NCBI GenBank assembly: GCA_963573305.1
Contig: OY754339.1
Coordinates: forward strand, 87,947,838 to 88,011,837
Reading direction: 5' to 3'
Length of the DNA: 64,000 nucleotides
Source: Pyrrhosoma nymphula
Lineage: Eukaryota; Arthropoda; Insecta; Odonata; Coenagrionidae
The notes under the pieces are model-generated. The model saw only the letters and a list, made by a program, of their open reading frames with translations, did no database searches and had not been told where the DNA came from. Positions 24,801 to 36,800 of the stretch are shown here, piece after piece. Every line of letters starts with the position of its first letter. Positions within the stretch are counted from its first letter, which is position 1. The translations under genes were made by a program, and so were the position numbers.

Positions 24801-27800
24801 ACTTAGTTCCTTTTCCAGTGTAAATAATGTAAGAACAAATATAGCCAGTCTCTGCCTCGCAAAGCATTAAGCTCTTTATGCCAAAATGAGATCTTTTCAA
24901 GGGCAGATGTTGCTTCCACCCCAGTCTACCTTTGTAGAGCATTAGGCTCTCATCAATGGACAAATCCCTTTGTGGTGTCAAGAGTGTTGAGTGCATTGTA
25001 TTTAGATGCTCAAACACAGGCCTTGTAAAGGCCCATAGCTTGTAAAGTTTTGGGTACGGGTGAGTTGAAGCATCAAAAGCTTCATTATTACAAAAATGAA
25101 TACTTCGTTTTATAGATTAGAACCTCCTGTAGGACATTACTTTTGGAAAGAACTGAGTGTGCATCATGGGTTTTTTTGACCAATACATCACCTCAACTGG
25201 TTATTTTATAATACCCTGCAGTATATTCAGTGCCAAAAAAACTCTAATTTAATTTTCAGAAACAGGTTTCCAGTCACTTTTACTGGCAGAGGACCGTTTA
25301 TTCTTCTCAGCATAGCGATTTGTCTCTAATGCGATCATTTCTATGAGGTTTTGATTGAAATATGCCTAAAAGAATGGAAGAATGCCTCCCTCCACATCTA
25401 AGTTTACTCTTGGAATAGCAGAAAATGAAAATCTTGGAGGGGCAGGAGATGCACTGTTCACCTCACACCAAATTCTTGGATGTACAACCTCTTCTTTATC
25501 ACTCTCATCTTCTTCTGATTCAAAGCTGTATTCCGTTGAAGAACCTGACTCAGATATGCCAAGAGATGAATCAGATTCATATTCAATCTCTTCTGAATCC
25601 GCATCAATTTCCATCCTGATGAACAAAAAAATAAAAAAAATTCATCTCTGTTGATGCCAGTGAAGGCAATATATAGTGAACATATGTTTTGCACACTCAG
25701 TCGCGATGTGCACGATGCTATATTTTGAAGGCTTTCGTAGCTTCTCCAACGACAGTAAAATCTTCCAACGATTTTCATGGCATCGATTGATTATCATAGT
25801 TGACAGATACTGTCTACTGTAAAATTATAGGTTAATATCTATGATATCTGATAGTTTGTGAAACAATTACCTATTTATCTTGAAGTGCGAAAATATTTTG
25901 TTTGCGACATAAATATACCAACACATACGTTTTCAACCAGAGAATTTTCACGTGATTGTTCATAATTACTTCGAGAAATATAGTTACTGCAAAAAATGAA
26001 ACACGACTAAAAACATGTGGAATACGTAGCATTAAATAACACACTTACTTCATACTTTGGATAAACAATAACACAACAGTAGAAACAATACAATGAAATG
26101 GGAAGACAATCAGCTGATAAATCACTGCTCACTCATAAAAACACTGTTGACAAGATATAGTGAGATGTTGTTCTAAGCATAAGAGATAATACTGAAATTT
26201 GGCGTCAGAGTCCACAACAGTCCACAAACATAGAGACATCCTGCGAGAAGACGTTTAACTATCAGAGAAAGAAAACTAAAAATGACTACGGCACAGTCAG
26301 TATGAGCTTTTTCCAAGCCACTGTGCCCATATCACGTACGGGCAAATCCATCAAGACCAATTTTTTCCTGCCCGTACGTAGTATGTACGGGCAAATCGGG
26401 CAAAGGGTTAATCAGTATAAAGGCAAACATAATAGCAACATAAACACAATCATGTATTCTATGTACTTAAACTGATGTATTTTATGGTCTTCCTCTGTAA
26501 TCCTTCCTATTCGTTTTTCCTTCAAATAGTGCTTTCGATAGGCTGTTGTATCTTAAAATGTGTCCAATAAGAGGGTGGCGATCGTCAGGGAAAACCGGGA
26601 AAACCTGGAATTGTCAGGGAATTTTGAATTTCTGGAAAAGTCAGGGAAATGTCAGGGAATTTTCGTAACAGTCAGGGAGAAACTGGGGAAGGAAATTCTC
26701 ATTATTTTTCTACCATTACGTTTATCGGCCAGTCTTTCCCACCCTTTATTTCACCAAAACATTTCACCAACTAAAACTAATGTCCGTCGCTGACGTTCAT
26801 GGAATAAGCCTCATCAATTCGTGCCTCATTCAGTTGTGACTCTTAGTTATTTAGTAGTGAATCAGACGTACAATGTATCCCTTTTGCATATCCTTATTGC
26901 GGTATTTGCCTAGTAATGTCAAAATTCATGATCACAATGTATTACGCTAATCACAAGGAATCCGAGGCTATGCTGTTCGGAAAATTTTACCTCGCATTTT
27001 TTTTTAACATCCGAGGCATAGCTTGAGAGGTAGCTGGAGCGGCTGGAGCATACTAGCTCGTAGTAAATACATGCTTCCAGTTGTAAAAATACGAGACAGT
27101 GATTATTAAAATGGTAATATAAGTACGTGTAAACAAAATCCTACGCAAGATCATCTTCGATTCCCATATCGCCCTTCGTGAAACAGTAAGAAGAGCCTTC
27201 CTCCCCTCCCTTCCTTTCACGCTCGACGTAATTGTTGAATAGCCCCCTTAGCTCCCTCTCGAAGCAATTTAGGCAGGTCAAAAACCACCTCAAACATGAT
27301 ATTCCTGAATATGATGCTGCCGCTGCCAATTGCCTCCTGTCTTCGCTCGCAGTGGTGCGCTTACGTTTTGTTTGTTTATCCAAATAGTTTTACATCGCAA
27401 TTGATTTGCAATACTCTTGCAATCAAGGAGTTATAACCACGTTAATCAAATTTTTATTTGCTTCTGAAAGTCACTCGCGCTATCCGATTTTGATCCAGTC
27501 CAACAACTTGGCTTTGGTTTGTATTTCTCGCGCACCTTAGTGATACATTTGCCGGAGTCCGACAGTAAATTGGCCATTGACTTTCCTTCGATGCCTTTTC
27601 ACTATTTCTCAGCTTCCCAGAACTACCAAGAGGCGACTATAATGTGGATGAGAGTTTAACTTATGAAGATTTTATATATTGTTTTTCATTAGGATGTACA
27701 TGTAGCTTTTAATGTAATGATTTAAGCTTTGACATTTTCTGAGTTTTGACGAAAATTTAATTCAGTAGAAATAAAATATTCCAATAATAGGTGACCTTTT

Positions 27801-30800
27801 GGCGATTGGTCAGGGAAATTGGTAAATCCATCAGGGAATAGTCAGGGAAAAGTCAGGGAATTTAAAAATTGGATATCAGTAGCCACCCTGAATAAGATTC
27901 TCTCTCCTCTTTTACATAGTTTTCATTTTATGTTCATTTTATCTCTCTAACTTTTTGTAGGACTTCTTTGTTGGTGATTCTTGTCATCAATTTGATCTTC
28001 ATCACCCTTCGGTAACACCACATCTTCATTGCTTCCAATCTCTTTTGATCTGCAGATGGTAATGTCAGGCTTCACTGCCTGAACTAAAAATGCATGCTCC
28101 AAACTCCTCCATAACACCTCCATGATAAGAGCATGCTCCGAATATATTTCGGAATGAAGTTCCTTACTTTCAGGCTTGTGTTACTAGCTGTCAGCTGAGT
28201 CCTCTTCTTGCGAAATGCCTTCTTTGCGTGTGTTATTCTGGTCAGAATATCTCTTTTGATTCTCCCATCACTGTTGATTCAGCTTCTCAGATTCCTAAAT
28301 TCTTCTACTTGTGCAGTTTTTGCTGTTCAATTGTGATGGTGATTCTGTCTTTTTGATTTCTACCACAAACTATAATCTTGTTTTTCTTAACAATAATCTT
28401 CAAATTGTATTTATTCATACTTTTGTTCATACAGTTCAGCATTCTTTTCAGGTCTTCCATCATATCTGCAAGAATTGCTGTCATCAGCAAGTCATAGTAT
28501 GCTGATTTTTTCTTCATACAATTATATTCCTGTTTTTAATTTTTCCTTCATTTCAATTAAGTCCTTTTCAGTGTATTTATTGGAGATCATGGTAGACAAA
28601 GTGCATCCTTTTACTCCTTGTCTCACTTCAGCTTCCTCTGCATTACAGCCACATTTAATCACTGCCAGCCATTCTTCATACTGCTTACTACATACATGTA
28701 AGCTGCATACTACATACTCTTCTGTCATGAAATGGTACTCTTATGCTCTTCAGTGTAGTCGGAAGGGCCTGGTCACTCCAGTGTTAAGATGATTGACATT
28801 GTTCTGTGTTGTATCACCGACGGTAGGTAGCACTGTTGTCAACAAAATAGCTAAATTAGTTCTTCTCTTGGCTACAAAATGGTTCAAACGCAGTGGCAGA
28901 TTAAGGGGGGGATTAGCCATCGCCATCAATGCTATCATTGCCATTGCTTGGTACAATAAGAAAAATAGTGGTCATAAGGTATTCCATATCACCCTGACTC
29001 CTGGAAAGTAGCAATCTGCCCCCCCATCTAGGGTTACCATATTTTGAAACCCCAAAATGTGAACACCCTCAAAGGGATTGATCAAGACACTCTTAGGACT
29101 GTCAATGAAACATTATTTGTTCAATTATATACTGTCAAATAACTATATTCCACGGTGCACCCCCAACGGTCGTCCCAACCCCTGCCTCATGTCACAGAAT
29201 AGCCAAACTATGAACTTTTTCCAACCCATGGTAGACCAGTAGTGCCATCTATCAACAGTCCGTTTAAGCTGTTGTACAGAGAAAATAGCACACCACGAAG
29301 CACCATAAATGATGCCATCCCCTGGATTCAGCGTGGGGAGTGGCGATCGCCGTCTATCGCTGGCTATAGCCCTAAATCGAAAGCACCCTAATCAAAAGCA
29401 GTTCACTAAGGATGTACCGTATATTCTCGTGTACGACACGCACCTTTTTCCCCTTTCATCAGCGTCAAAAAACAGGGTGCGCGTCATACACGAGGATGCG
29501 CGGCTTACTTGAGGATTTCCATTTGCAATGGTATTTACGCATATCCAAAGGCACATGACGGCCAAAAATGTCCCTAATACTTTATTAAAACTTCGTGTCG
29601 TTTTGATGAAAATTAAGAATCTGTCATTATTAATGCCAGATAATACAAAAATATTCGTGCAAAGTGAACATCCACCGAGATTCGGACCGAAGTTGATTAC
29701 ATTGAAACAAAAAAACAAGGAATTAGCAAGTTCTCGGCCGAGATCACTTTGTTGCCTTTCCATTGCTCGGCCCGCCTGATGAAATTCCGAGATGCATATT
29801 GTTCCAAATACAGAGTTAAACCCATGTGCATAGTGCGCAAGGCTTAGTGACCATCAATTAAAACAGTAAATTCATTGTTTCTTTAGTGATTTTAGTGAAA
29901 TTTATCAAAATGATCAGAGATAAAAGACTACGTTTATTCAGTTTTCATGAGAAACTAGAGATTATATGAGAAGCGGAAGATATCGGCAATCGTGCAGCTG
30001 GAACTAAATATGACGTGCTGGAATCTTGCGTACGAGACTGGAGGAAGAAAAAAGATACACTTCTTTCTAGTTACAGTAAGCAAATAGTATTTAGAGGGAA
30101 ATCTACAAAATATCATGGCAGTGAGGAACAACTTTCAGCGTATAATAGATACAGGCGCCAATTTGTGTTTTCATTGACGTCGTAAATGTGCCAGATGAAA
30201 GCCGTGCAGATAGTGAGAGAGCTTGCTGTAAACTTCGATGAATTAAGGGTAGTAGGGGTTGGATGCTGAGATTTTTAATAGGAATGGCAATAAGAAGGAA
30301 ATCAATTATATCGTAGCGCTTACCTGAAGTATATGAAGAAAAGCTGGTGAGATTTTAGAGGTACCTATGCCATCAACCTTAGAAATACGTATTCCTATAT
30401 GTCAGGGCGAATTGGGAATGAAGATTAGACACTTGTTTACTTAAAAATGCCATATGATACTACATTGAATGATGCTGGAACAAAAACAGTTCAAGTGCGT
30501 ACAGCTGGTGCAGAGAAACAACGTTGTACCGACATGCTAACAATATTGGTGGCTAGAAAGAAGCTTCCGCCATGCGTAATATTTAAACTGAAAACTCTCC
30601 CAAAAATGTCAATTTCCCAGCAGGAATTGTGGTAAGGTCGCAAGATAAGGGTTGGATGAATAATTATCTTGTTCTGGACTGGATTAAGTGTGTGTTGGAA
30701 CGTCATCCAAGAGGCCTTCTTCAACTCCGTATTATGCAACTGCGAGATAGTTTTCGCGGCCATCTTACGGACGACGTGAAGAAACGCTTAAAAGAGGGAA

Positions 30801-33800
30801 AGACTGAGCAAGTGATAATTAAATGAGGAATGAATTCTATGCTTCAACCACTCGATATTTACATCAATTGTCCCTTCAAGTCTCATTTGAAGAGGTTGTA
30901 TTCAGAATGGATGGCAAGTGCCATTCATGAAACAACACCCTCAGGATGAATGAACAGAAAAAGAAGGCTGGTGTAGTTCTATGTCAATGGATTATTACCT
31001 CATGGAATTTAACTAAAGAAGACTTGATCGTTAGGAATTTTAAGAAATGCTGCATTTCCAACAAATGTGGTGGTAGTGAAGATAGTATGATTTGTGGAAG
31101 CGGTGAGGATGAAGAGAGTTCTGCTAGCGACGATTGTAGCACTGACGAAAATTAAAAGTTAGTATCAAATCTTTTTTGTTTTCTGCATATTCTTTGCCTT
31201 TTTCACTTTGTTTGGATTTGAAATCGATATCAATTCCATCCTTCGAAGGTGCATTTTCAAGACGATCATGAATGTTGCTTTCCTGTTAATGGCGGCCATA
31301 GTCATGATAAAGAACATTGACGCTATATCATTTATTTTTTTATTTTGACCTATTGTTCTACCGATTTTATGTAAAAAACAGAATACAGTTCCATTGTAAT
31401 CAGAATATGTTGCTACTTTTCCCATGAAAAATACATAGTATTTTTTCTGATTTTTTCAAAAATATTTTTTTCCCAAAACCAATTGACAAAAAAAAAGGTG
31501 CGCGTCTTACACGGGGGCGCGTGGTACACGAGAATATACGGTAATTCAGTAATCGATATAAAAATATATATAAGTAGTTGGTGATACAAGATGAAAACAA
31601 AAATCAAAAGATCTTACTTCCCTAAAATAAAAAATGCGGACATTAGCTGAAATGGTAAAAATGTACGCAGACCCTACATTAAAAGTCGAAAATACGGACG
31701 TGTCTGCATAAATGATGATGTATGGGATGGACAGAGGATTTTAAACCTTTCACATAAAAGCATTGCTGGTGTGTATTGAGGGAAATAAAGCATTGCACTA
31801 TCAAATACAGAGAATAAAGCAAGATCAAATGAAGTGAGACTGTTATCAGTTTGAGTAGGATTGATGTCGTCAGGGCATTTGACCGGATTCTCATCCTTGA
31901 AAGCAGGTGTAAGGAAATACTTTATTTGTCCTGTGATTTGATACAATTTTCCTCAAATATGGAACAGGTCAAAGAATCAAAGAGTAAAATAATAACACAT
32001 TGTACAGTGATTATTGATTTAAGAACTTATTCACAGAGTAAATCATTTTACCATTCATAAACTGAAGTAAATTTCTTTTGAATACTCCTATTTTGTTCTC
32101 AAGTTCATTTGGTAGTTTGTTGCATAACATAGCTATTTAGATCATCATTTAGAAATATGCTGCTATTTATATCATCCATAGGGAAGTTTGTTTTTGGTAG
32201 AGAACACCGAGACCTTCCAAGACCAAGGCGCCTCAGCTCCTACCAAGTGGACTTTGCATCCCATTTTGCAGAAAAACACTATATGGTATTTCTGGTTCGC
32301 AGTACAAATTCTATTCTACACTTAATTGTGAACCGCTTTGTATTGCTTGAGGAGGTGAGGGAGAAGAGTTCTACGGAAAGTTCATCAAAGACGATCCCAA
32401 AGTGGCATTAAATTACTAATTTTGGAGGCTAACCATGGGAGGCTGGATGGCATTTTGGGTTAATTACTTATCTTGATGCATGTATATTGAGCAATTTCAT
32501 GACTGTAGTGTTCAAATGTTAATTTTTTTTATCCACTATATGAGTATTTAAAAATTTGCTGAGGTCAGTTTTAACTAAATCAGATGCAAATTTGGACTAA
32601 TCAAAATGCTTAATTGGGCTTATAAGCACCAAGTTTAAATCTATAATTAACAGCAATATGTATTATAAATTAGGTCATGTTTTGACAGGAATGGGTGGAA
32701 ACAAGGTTATGGTTAAGCTGGTAAGGGATGAGGAGCAGGTTACAGCTAAATAGTAAGCCACTGAGATATGTGCTATCGTACATTTTCTTCAAGATGCATA
32801 TGTCAGTGGTCACCACACAAAAACACATTTATGTAACTGAGAAGAAGGTTTTGCAAGGAAGGCTCAAAACCTTCAGACATGCAACCCGTTTTTGGTGGTC
32901 TATACACAATACAAAACGATATTTTACCCTCCTTTCCAGCTATGTCAATGAACATATTCTGGTCTGAAGGGGGTGCCATTAGACTTAACAGCAATTTATA
33001 GGATGACTTTTCATGTAGATACACACAAACACCACCACCAACTCTTCCTATCATTACGTAATATTTAACAATTACTTAGTCCAATGGAGCCCGAGGAGAT
33101 ATTATCGTTGAGCCAACTTTGAGAAACAGCAATGACGTGATAGGTTGGACTAGAAAAGTAATCCAGCAATTTGTCGAGATGACTGAGTAACGACTGTGTA
33201 TTTACATGGCACAATTTTAACATTTCAATGGAGTTAGGCATTTAAGTGAACTTTCTGAGGTCTTCAAAACAGGTTCTTCTTCCCACCCTGTCACGTGTTC
33301 TCATAAAGCCTTCCTCCTCTTATCAAAAGGTACTTGAACTTTTCTGCTCTTTTATGTTCTCTGGCTTTAGCTTAGTTTCCTAGTTCTGCATAAGCACCTC
33401 ATTTATGTAAATTGGGTGACTGGGTACGTTGTCAAACCCAATGTCTCGTGTGATCAGGTGGCATTTCATTCTCCATCAGAGTAAGAACTTACTAGCCGTG
33501 CCTCACCTCAAGAAACAAAAGACAATGATGGGGGGCTGATCCAAGTCACTGAGTTCCCACACGGTATATGTAGTCGATGTTTGAGGCATCTACTCTAACT
33601 TCTATTACCAAGCCTATCTGTTGGATAATGACACTAAGAAGCTCACCTTCTTTTTGTGGAACTCCATGACACTCAACTACATTTTTCTTAGTTTCTTGCT
33701 CCATTTGATTAACATGATCTGGTTCCGATACACGTTTTTTTAATTGACTCAAATCACCGATCTTTTTCTCTAGTTTTTTACCAAGGGTTATAATAGCACT

Positions 33801-36800
33801 ATTAACCTTACTAAGAGACTCTTTTAGTTCACTCATTGACTTGACACCAGAGTTGTGACTTTTTAATCTCACCTTGTTAGTCCTGCGAGCTCTTGATTCG
33901 AGCCAAGATTTCATGTCGTGGCTGTGGGTTCCGCCCGGCTAAGTTGTCACTGCTCTTCACAGGAGTGGATGGAATCCTTCTGCACCAAACACAAAGCACA
34001 GTGCCATGACTGCTGAAGATCCTCCAGGGTTTGTTGGTCTTCTTTGGTCATTAATAAGCAGGCGAGATGGTATTGCTCATGACAATCTCCATGAGGAAAC
34101 AATGGTCAAGTTTTTGCCTCGCTTAACAGCTTGACCACATTTCACACCGAAGGTATGCTGAGAGAGACAGTGATATGTCCATTCACTTCCAAGGTCTGAG
34201 GCAGACTCCGAGAATAACAGATGACTTACAAATTTATCATCATTGCCATCTGCAAGACCTTAATGAAGGAATCACAAAAATAAATAGAGATGTTTACGCA
34301 ATGATGAACTGGGTCAAAGAGAATTAATTTCATCATCAACAACATTGCTATACCCTATACATTGTTTGGAATTTGGTAATATTAATGGACATGAATCTCT
34401 CTTGACTTGGCTATGTGCTCCTAATTGCAAATAGGGTACTGTACCAACAAACTTCTTAAGAACATCCTGCAACTACACACAAAAAATGATTAATTTTTTG
34501 TGTGTAGTGGTAGGTTCTGGAGTCGGGCTATTTGGTCATATCCCTTGGTTTAATCCCTAGTGTATGGAATGTATTTAATTCATTGTTTCTCCATTTTAAA
34601 TGTGGATGAAATGCAATAATTTGCTCAGAACTGAGGTCTTGTCTTGTCAGTGTGCTGGTAATACCCAAGTGGAGTGATGGATTTAATGTTTTCCAGCCTT
34701 TATGGAGCGGTTGATCATCAGCTGTCCTTATTTGGGAAATCCATGGGTGTTTTGAACTTGAGAAGGCTAACGGCTGAGCATTTGCGTCAAAACCAGAATG
34801 ACTTTTTGCCCTTCATCACACCTTTGGCTGATAGTGGTGAGCCATTAAATGATGAGCAATACTCAACGTACTGTGACCGAGTGGAACATAGTCAAGAGGC
34901 CTGGGGTGGACAAGTTGAGGTATGTAAGATTTATAGTATATTCTAGTATATTCTTATAGCATAGTATATTCTTACTCTATGTTAAGATTAATGACAAATT
35001 ACCTTACATATTATGTATTCGTCATTGATTAGTTATCATACTTATTTTCGAAGGACTTTATTTTGCTTTGCATCTTTGAATTTATATTGAGTTGAATTGA
35101 GTTTGGAGTTTTTTCTCATCTCCCTCTGGTGTATCTACATTATGTACCTTTAGAGGCACTGCAGGTGGTCTTAGGGCAGCCATCCATGAAAATTGGAGGG
35201 AATTGGGAAAAAGAATTGGGAGTAGAAACAGGGTGGCGATCATCAGGGAAAACCGGGAAAACCTGGAATTGTCAGGGAATTTTGAATTTCTGGAAAAGTC
35301 AGGGAAATGTCAGGGAATTTTCGTAACAGTCAGGGAGAAACTGGGGTAGGAAATTCTCATTATTTTTCTACCATTACGTTTATCGGCCAGTCTTTCCCAC
35401 CCTTTATTTCACCAAAACATTTCACCAACTAAAACTAATGTCCGTCGCTGACGTTCATGGAATAAGCCCCATCAATTCATGGCTCATTCAGTTGTGAATC
35501 TTAGTTATTTAGTAGTGAATCAGACGTACAATGTGTCCCTTTTGCATATCCTTATTGTGGTATTTGTCTATTAATGTCAAAATTCATGTTCACAATGTAT
35601 TACGCTAACCACAAGGAATCCAAGGCTATGCTGTTCGGAAAATTTTACCTCGCATTTTTTTTTAACTTCAGAGGCTTAGCTTGAGAGGTAGCTGGAGCGG
35701 CTGGAGCATACTAGCTCGTAGTAAATACATGCTTACAGTTGTAAACATACGAGACAATGATTATTAAAATGGTAATACAAGTACGTGTAAACAAAATCTT
35801 ACGCAAGATCATCTTCGATTCCCTTATCGCCCTTAGTGAAACAGTAAGAAGAGCCCTCCTCCCCTCCCCTCCTTTCACGCTCAACATAATTGTTGAATAG
35901 CCCCCTTAGCTCCCTCTCGAAGCAATTTAGTCAGGTCAAAAACCACCTCAAACATGATATTCCTGAATATGATGCTGTCGTTGCCAATTGCCTCCTGTCT
36001 TCGCTCGCAGTGGCGCGCTTACGTTTTGTTTGTTTATCCAAATAGTTTTACATCGCAATTGATTTGCAATACTCTTGCAATCAAGGGGTTATAACCACGT
36101 TAATCAAATTGTTATTCACCTCTGAAAGTCACTCGCGCTATCCGATTTTGATCCAGTCCAACAACTTGGCTTTGGTTTGTATTTTTCGCGCACCCTAGTG
36201 ATACATTTGCCGGAGTCCGACAGTAAATTGGCTATTGACTTTTCCTTCGATGCCTTTTCACTAATTCTTAGCTTCCCAGAACTACCAAGACACGACTATA
36301 ATTTGGATGAGAGTTTAACTTATGAAGATTTAATATATTTTTTTCATTAGAATGTACATGTAGCTTTTAATGTAATGATTTAAGCTTTTAACATTTTCTG
36401 AGTTTTGACGAAAATTTAATTCAGCTGAAATAAAATATTCCAATAATAGGTGACCTTTTGGCGATTGGTCAGGGAAATTGGTAAATCCATCAGGGAATAG
36501 TCAGGAAATTTAAAAATTGGATATCAGTAGCCACCCTGAGAAAGGACAAAAGGTGAAATGTGTGTCTTATTGTCCTAGTCTTGTTTTGTACTGTTGCTGT
36601 GTAATCATTGATGGTGCTTATGATGAAGACACTTTTATACCTTTTCTGTAGGCTGTCTCAAGAAGCAAAAATTTGAAATTTCTAGTCCCTAAGACATGAA
36701 TAAAGATAGAAGCCTCAAAACTGAATCAAACAGTAGTTTTAGATAATTGATATGAAAACTAATTTAAGGAGAATTTTATTAAATAGTAGAATGTTTAAGC

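Larger units (their letters stand above)
32691..34051 (-). mobile_element. CR1/Jockey-like LINE, 5' part (ORF1 and endonuclease), truncated
   Basis: Minus strand. The order ORF1 (34051-33546) then endonuclease (about 33240-32691) is that of a non-LTR retrotransposon. Reverse transcriptase is absent or unrecognisable downstream. There are several shifts. It sits in OTUD6B intron 3, antisense, about 650 bp before exon 4. Confidence 0.8.
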
